DNA of 64,000 nt from positions 33,769,629-33,833,628 of the forward strand of contig OW203764.1 in NCBI GenBank assembly GCA_934045905.1, in the 5' to 3' direction. Below the pieces are notes generated by a model. The model worked only from the letters and a program-made list of their open reading frames with translations, did not search any database and was not told the DNA's origin. This DNA comes from Leuctra nigra. Taxonomy: Eukaryota; Arthropoda; Insecta; Plecoptera; Leuctridae. A program made the translations under genes and the position numbers. Shown one piece after another: positions 60,961 through 64,000 of the stretch (within the stretch, counting starts at the first letter, position 1; each line of letters starts with the position of its first letter).

Positions 60961-63110
60961 TGCCTCAATAGTGCTTCAACAGAGCCTCAACAGTGCCTAA
61001 ACAGTGCCTCAACAGTGCCTCAACAGTGCCTCAACAGTTCAGCTGGATCACTTCGCCTTGGTTCCATGTGGAATGAATCAGGTCAGTGGTTAGTCGTGTG
61101 ATCGATACTGCATATTCCCTGCTCTGATCTTAAACAGTGCCTCAACAGTGCTTCAACAGTGCTTCAACAGAGCCTCAACAGTTCAGCTGGATCACTTCGC
61201 CTTGGTTCCATGTGGAATGAATCAGGTCAGTGGTTAGTCGTGTGATCGATACTGCAGATTCCCTGCTCTGACCTTGAACAGTGCCTCAACAGTGCCTCAA
61301 CAGTGCCTCAACAGTGCCTCAACAGTTCAGCTGGATCACTTCGCCTTGGTTCCATGTGGAATGAATCAGGTCAGTGGTTAGTCGTGTGATCGATACTGCA
61401 GATTCCCTGCTCTGACCTTGAACAGTGCCTCAACAGTGCCTCAACAGTGCCTCAACAGTGCCTCAACACTTCAGCTGGATCACTTCGCCTTGGTTCCATG
61501 TGGAATGAATCAGGTCAGTGGTTAGTCGTGTGATCGATACTGCAGATTCCCTGCTCTGACCTTGAACAGTGCCTCAACAGTGCCTCAACAGTGCCTCAAC
61601 AGTTCAGCTGGATCACTTCGCCTTGGTTCCATGTGGAATGAATCAGGTCAGTGGTTAGTCGTGTGATCGATACTGCAGATTCCCTGCTCTGACCTTGAAC
61701 AGTGCCTCAACAGTGCTTCAACAGTGCCTCAACAGTGCCTCAACAGTTCAGCTGGATCACTTCGCCTTGGTTCCATGTGGAATGAATCAGGTCAGTGGTT
61801 AGTCGTGTGATCGATACTGCAGATTCCCTGCTCTGACCTTGAACAGTGCCTCAACAGTGCCTCAACAGTGCCTCAACAGTTCAGCTGGATCACTTCGCCT
61901 TGGTTCCATGTGGAATGAATCAGGTCAGTGGTTAGTCGTGTGATCGATACTGCAGATTCCCTGCTCTGACCTTGAACAGTGCCTCAACAGTGCTTCAACA
62001 GAGCCTCAACAGTTCAGCTGGATCACTTCGCCTTGGTTCCATGTGGAATGAATCAGGTCAGTGGTTAGTCGTGTGATCGATACTGCAGATTCCCTGCTCT
62101 GACCTTGAACAGTGCCTTAACAGTGCTTCAACAGTGCCTCAACAGTGCCTCAACAGTTCAGCTGGATCACTTCGCCTTGGTTCCATGTGGAATGAATCAG
62201 GTCAGTGGTTAGTCGTGTGATCGATACTGCAGATTCCCTGCTCTGACCTTGAACAGTGCCTCAACAGTGCTTCAACAGAGCCTCAACAGTTCAGCTGGAT
62301 CACTTCGCCTTGGTTCCATGTGGAATGAATCAGGTCAGTGGTTAGTCGTGTGATCGATACTGCAGATTCCCTGCTCTGACCTTGAACAGTGCCTCAACAG
62401 TGCTTCAACAGAGCCTCAACAGTTCAGCTGGATCACTTCGCCTTGGTTCCATGTGGAATGAATCAGGTCAGTGGTTAGTCGTGTGATCGATACTGCAGAT
62501 TCCCTGCTCTGACCTTGAACAGTGCCTCAACAGTGCTTCAACAGAGCCTCAACAGTTCAGCTGGATCACTTCGCCTTGGTTCCATGTGGAATGAATCAGG
62601 TCAGTGGTTAGTCGTGTGATCGATACTGCAGATTCCCTGCTCTGACCTTGAACAGTGCCTCAACAGTGCTTCAACAGAGCCTCAACAGTTCAGCTGGATC
62701 ACTTCGCCTTGGTTCCATGTGGAATGAATCAGGTCAGTGGTTAGTCGTGTGATCGATACTGCAGATTCCCTGCTCTGACCTTGAACAGTGCCTCAACAGT
62801 GCTTCAACAGAGCCTCAACAGTGCCTCAACAGTTCAGCTGGATCACTTCGCCTTGGTTCCATGTGGAATGAATCAGGTCAGTGGTTAGTCGTGTGATCGA
62901 TACTGCAGATTCCCTGCTCTGACCTTGAACAGTGCCTCAACAGTGCCTCAACAGTGCCTCAACAGTGCCTCAACAGTGCCTCAATAGTGCTTCAACAGAG
63001 CCTCAACAGTGCCACAACAGTGCCTCAACAGTGCCTCAACAGTGCCTCAACAGTGCCTCAACAGTGCCTCAATAATAAAAGAAAGAAGAAGATAATATAC
63101 CAGGAACCAA

Positions 63111-63322
63111 CTAGTAAGTCACAAATATTTTGAACAGAAACACTGGTATTGTCAAATATAAAATAAAAAGAGTCTGCAACGACAGTCTTCAGTCACACAG
63201 TCTGCAGTCTGCAGTCTTGCTTGACAAAGTCGATCGAACGCATCGACGAAATATTGCAGACTCTTTTTATTTTATATTTGACAATACCAGTGTTTCTGTT
63301 CAAAATATTTGTGACTTACTAG
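63111..63322. mobile_element. 212-bp inverted-repeat element in the satellite, copy 2
   Basis: It is identical to the copy at 60749-60960, exactly 2362 bases away, with the same flanking satellite variants on both sides. It therefore arose by duplication of the satellite block, not by a second insertion. Confidence 0.9.
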
Positions 63323-64000
63323 TGCCTCAATAGTGCTTCAACAGAGCCTCAACAGTGCCTAAACAGTGCCTCAACAGTGCCTCAACAGTGCCTCAACAGT
63401 TCAGCTGGATCACTTCGCCTTGGTTCCATGTGGAATGAATCAGGTCAGTGGTTAGTCGTGTGATCGATACTGCATATTCCCTGCTCTGATCTTAAACAGT
63501 GCCTCAACAGTGCCTCAACAGTGCCTCAACAGTGCCTCAACAGTTCAGCTGGATCACTTCGCCTTGGTTCCATGTGGAATGAATCAGGTCAGTGGTTAGT
63601 CGTGTGATCGATACTGCATATTCCCTGCTCTGATCTTAAACAGTGCCTCAACAGTGCCTCAACAGTGCCTCAACAGTGCCTCAACAGTTCAGCTGGATCA
63701 CTTCGCCTTGGTTCCATGTGGAATGAATCAGGTCAGTGGTTAGTCGTGTGATCGATACTGCAGATTCCCTGCTCTGACCTTGAACAGTGCCTCAACAGTG
63801 CCTCAACAGTGCCTCAACAGTTCAGCTGGATCACTTCGCCTTGGTTCCATGTGGAATGAATCAGGTCAGTGGTTAGTCGTGTGATCGATACTGCATATTC
63901 CCTGCTCTGATCTTAAACAGTGCCTCAACAGTGCCTCAACAGTGCCTCAACAGTGCCTCAACAGTTCAGCTGGATCACTTCGCCTTGGTTCCATGTGGAA

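Larger units (their letters stand above)
59621..64000. repeat. Composite satellite: 11-bp unit plus 97-bp block, with higher-order duplication
   Basis: The unit CAGTGCCTCAA (variants GCTTCAA, ACGTCAA) repeats throughout. From 59837 it alternates with about 25 copies of a 97-base block that starts TTCAGCTGGATCACTTCG and ends CTGCTCTGACCTTGAA, giving steps of 133, 144 or 155 bases according to the number of 11-base units. Two block variants occur, TGCAGATT...GACCTTGAA and TGCATATT...GATCTTAAA. The array reaches the window edge. The long open frames, with 11-residue QQ/NSAST repeats, arise because three 11-base units equal 11 codons; they are not evidence of a gene. Confidence 0.95.

Noticed and set aside
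60768..60971. 67-codon frame repeated exactly at 63130-63333
   Set aside because: It lies inside the duplicated inverted-repeat element; identity comes from the 2362-base duplication and not from protein conservation.

Overview
The window is eukaryotic, intron-rich, AT-rich DNA. The only protein-coding sequence I can defend is two consecutive minus-strand exons, 37191-37318 and 29546-29714. Together they encode most of the second immunoglobulin domain of a Dpr-family (defective proboscis extension response) neuronal surface protein. This points to an arthropod, most likely an insect. A SINE resembling families known from cockroaches, termites and bugs weakly suggests Polyneoptera or Hemiptera. 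The rest of the window is probably intron of this gene plus flanking DNA; no Ig1, signal-peptide or C-terminal exon was recognised.

Layout: 1-7476 is mostly featureless, with one fold-back element at 2545-2995. A repeat family, called element X here, occurs four times: 7477-8864 (minus strand), 18682-19962, 27967-28634 (cut by an assembly gap) and 48586-50943. A diverged relative lies at 59098-59470. Each complete copy has a long palindromic 5' module, a body with repeated CRE-like, ETS-like and YY1/Pho-like motifs, a microsatellite and a 3' hairpin ending in CTAG. A LINE 3' fragment lies at 16889-17815, and tRNA-like SINE heads at about 21.3-21.5, 31.7, 32.4 and 53.9 kb. Several inverted-repeat elements occur at 32.3, 37.4, 42.5, 43.5 and 51.3 kb.

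The Dpr region (29.5-37.3 kb) holds the most unusual structure. The splice acceptor and first 90 bases of the downstream exon are tandemly repeated eight times, so seven decoy acceptors lie upstream of the real one. Every decoy copy leads to a stop shortly after the duplicated segment. The upstream exon is closely flanked by a G-rich repeat on its donor side and an inverted-repeat element on its acceptor side.

The right end, from about 59.6 kb to the window edge, is a satellite made of an 11-bp unit mixed with about 25 copies of a 97-bp block. It contains a 2362-bp higher-order duplication that carries two identical copies of a 212-bp inverted-repeat element. Two 200-base runs of N are assembly gaps next to CT microsatellites.
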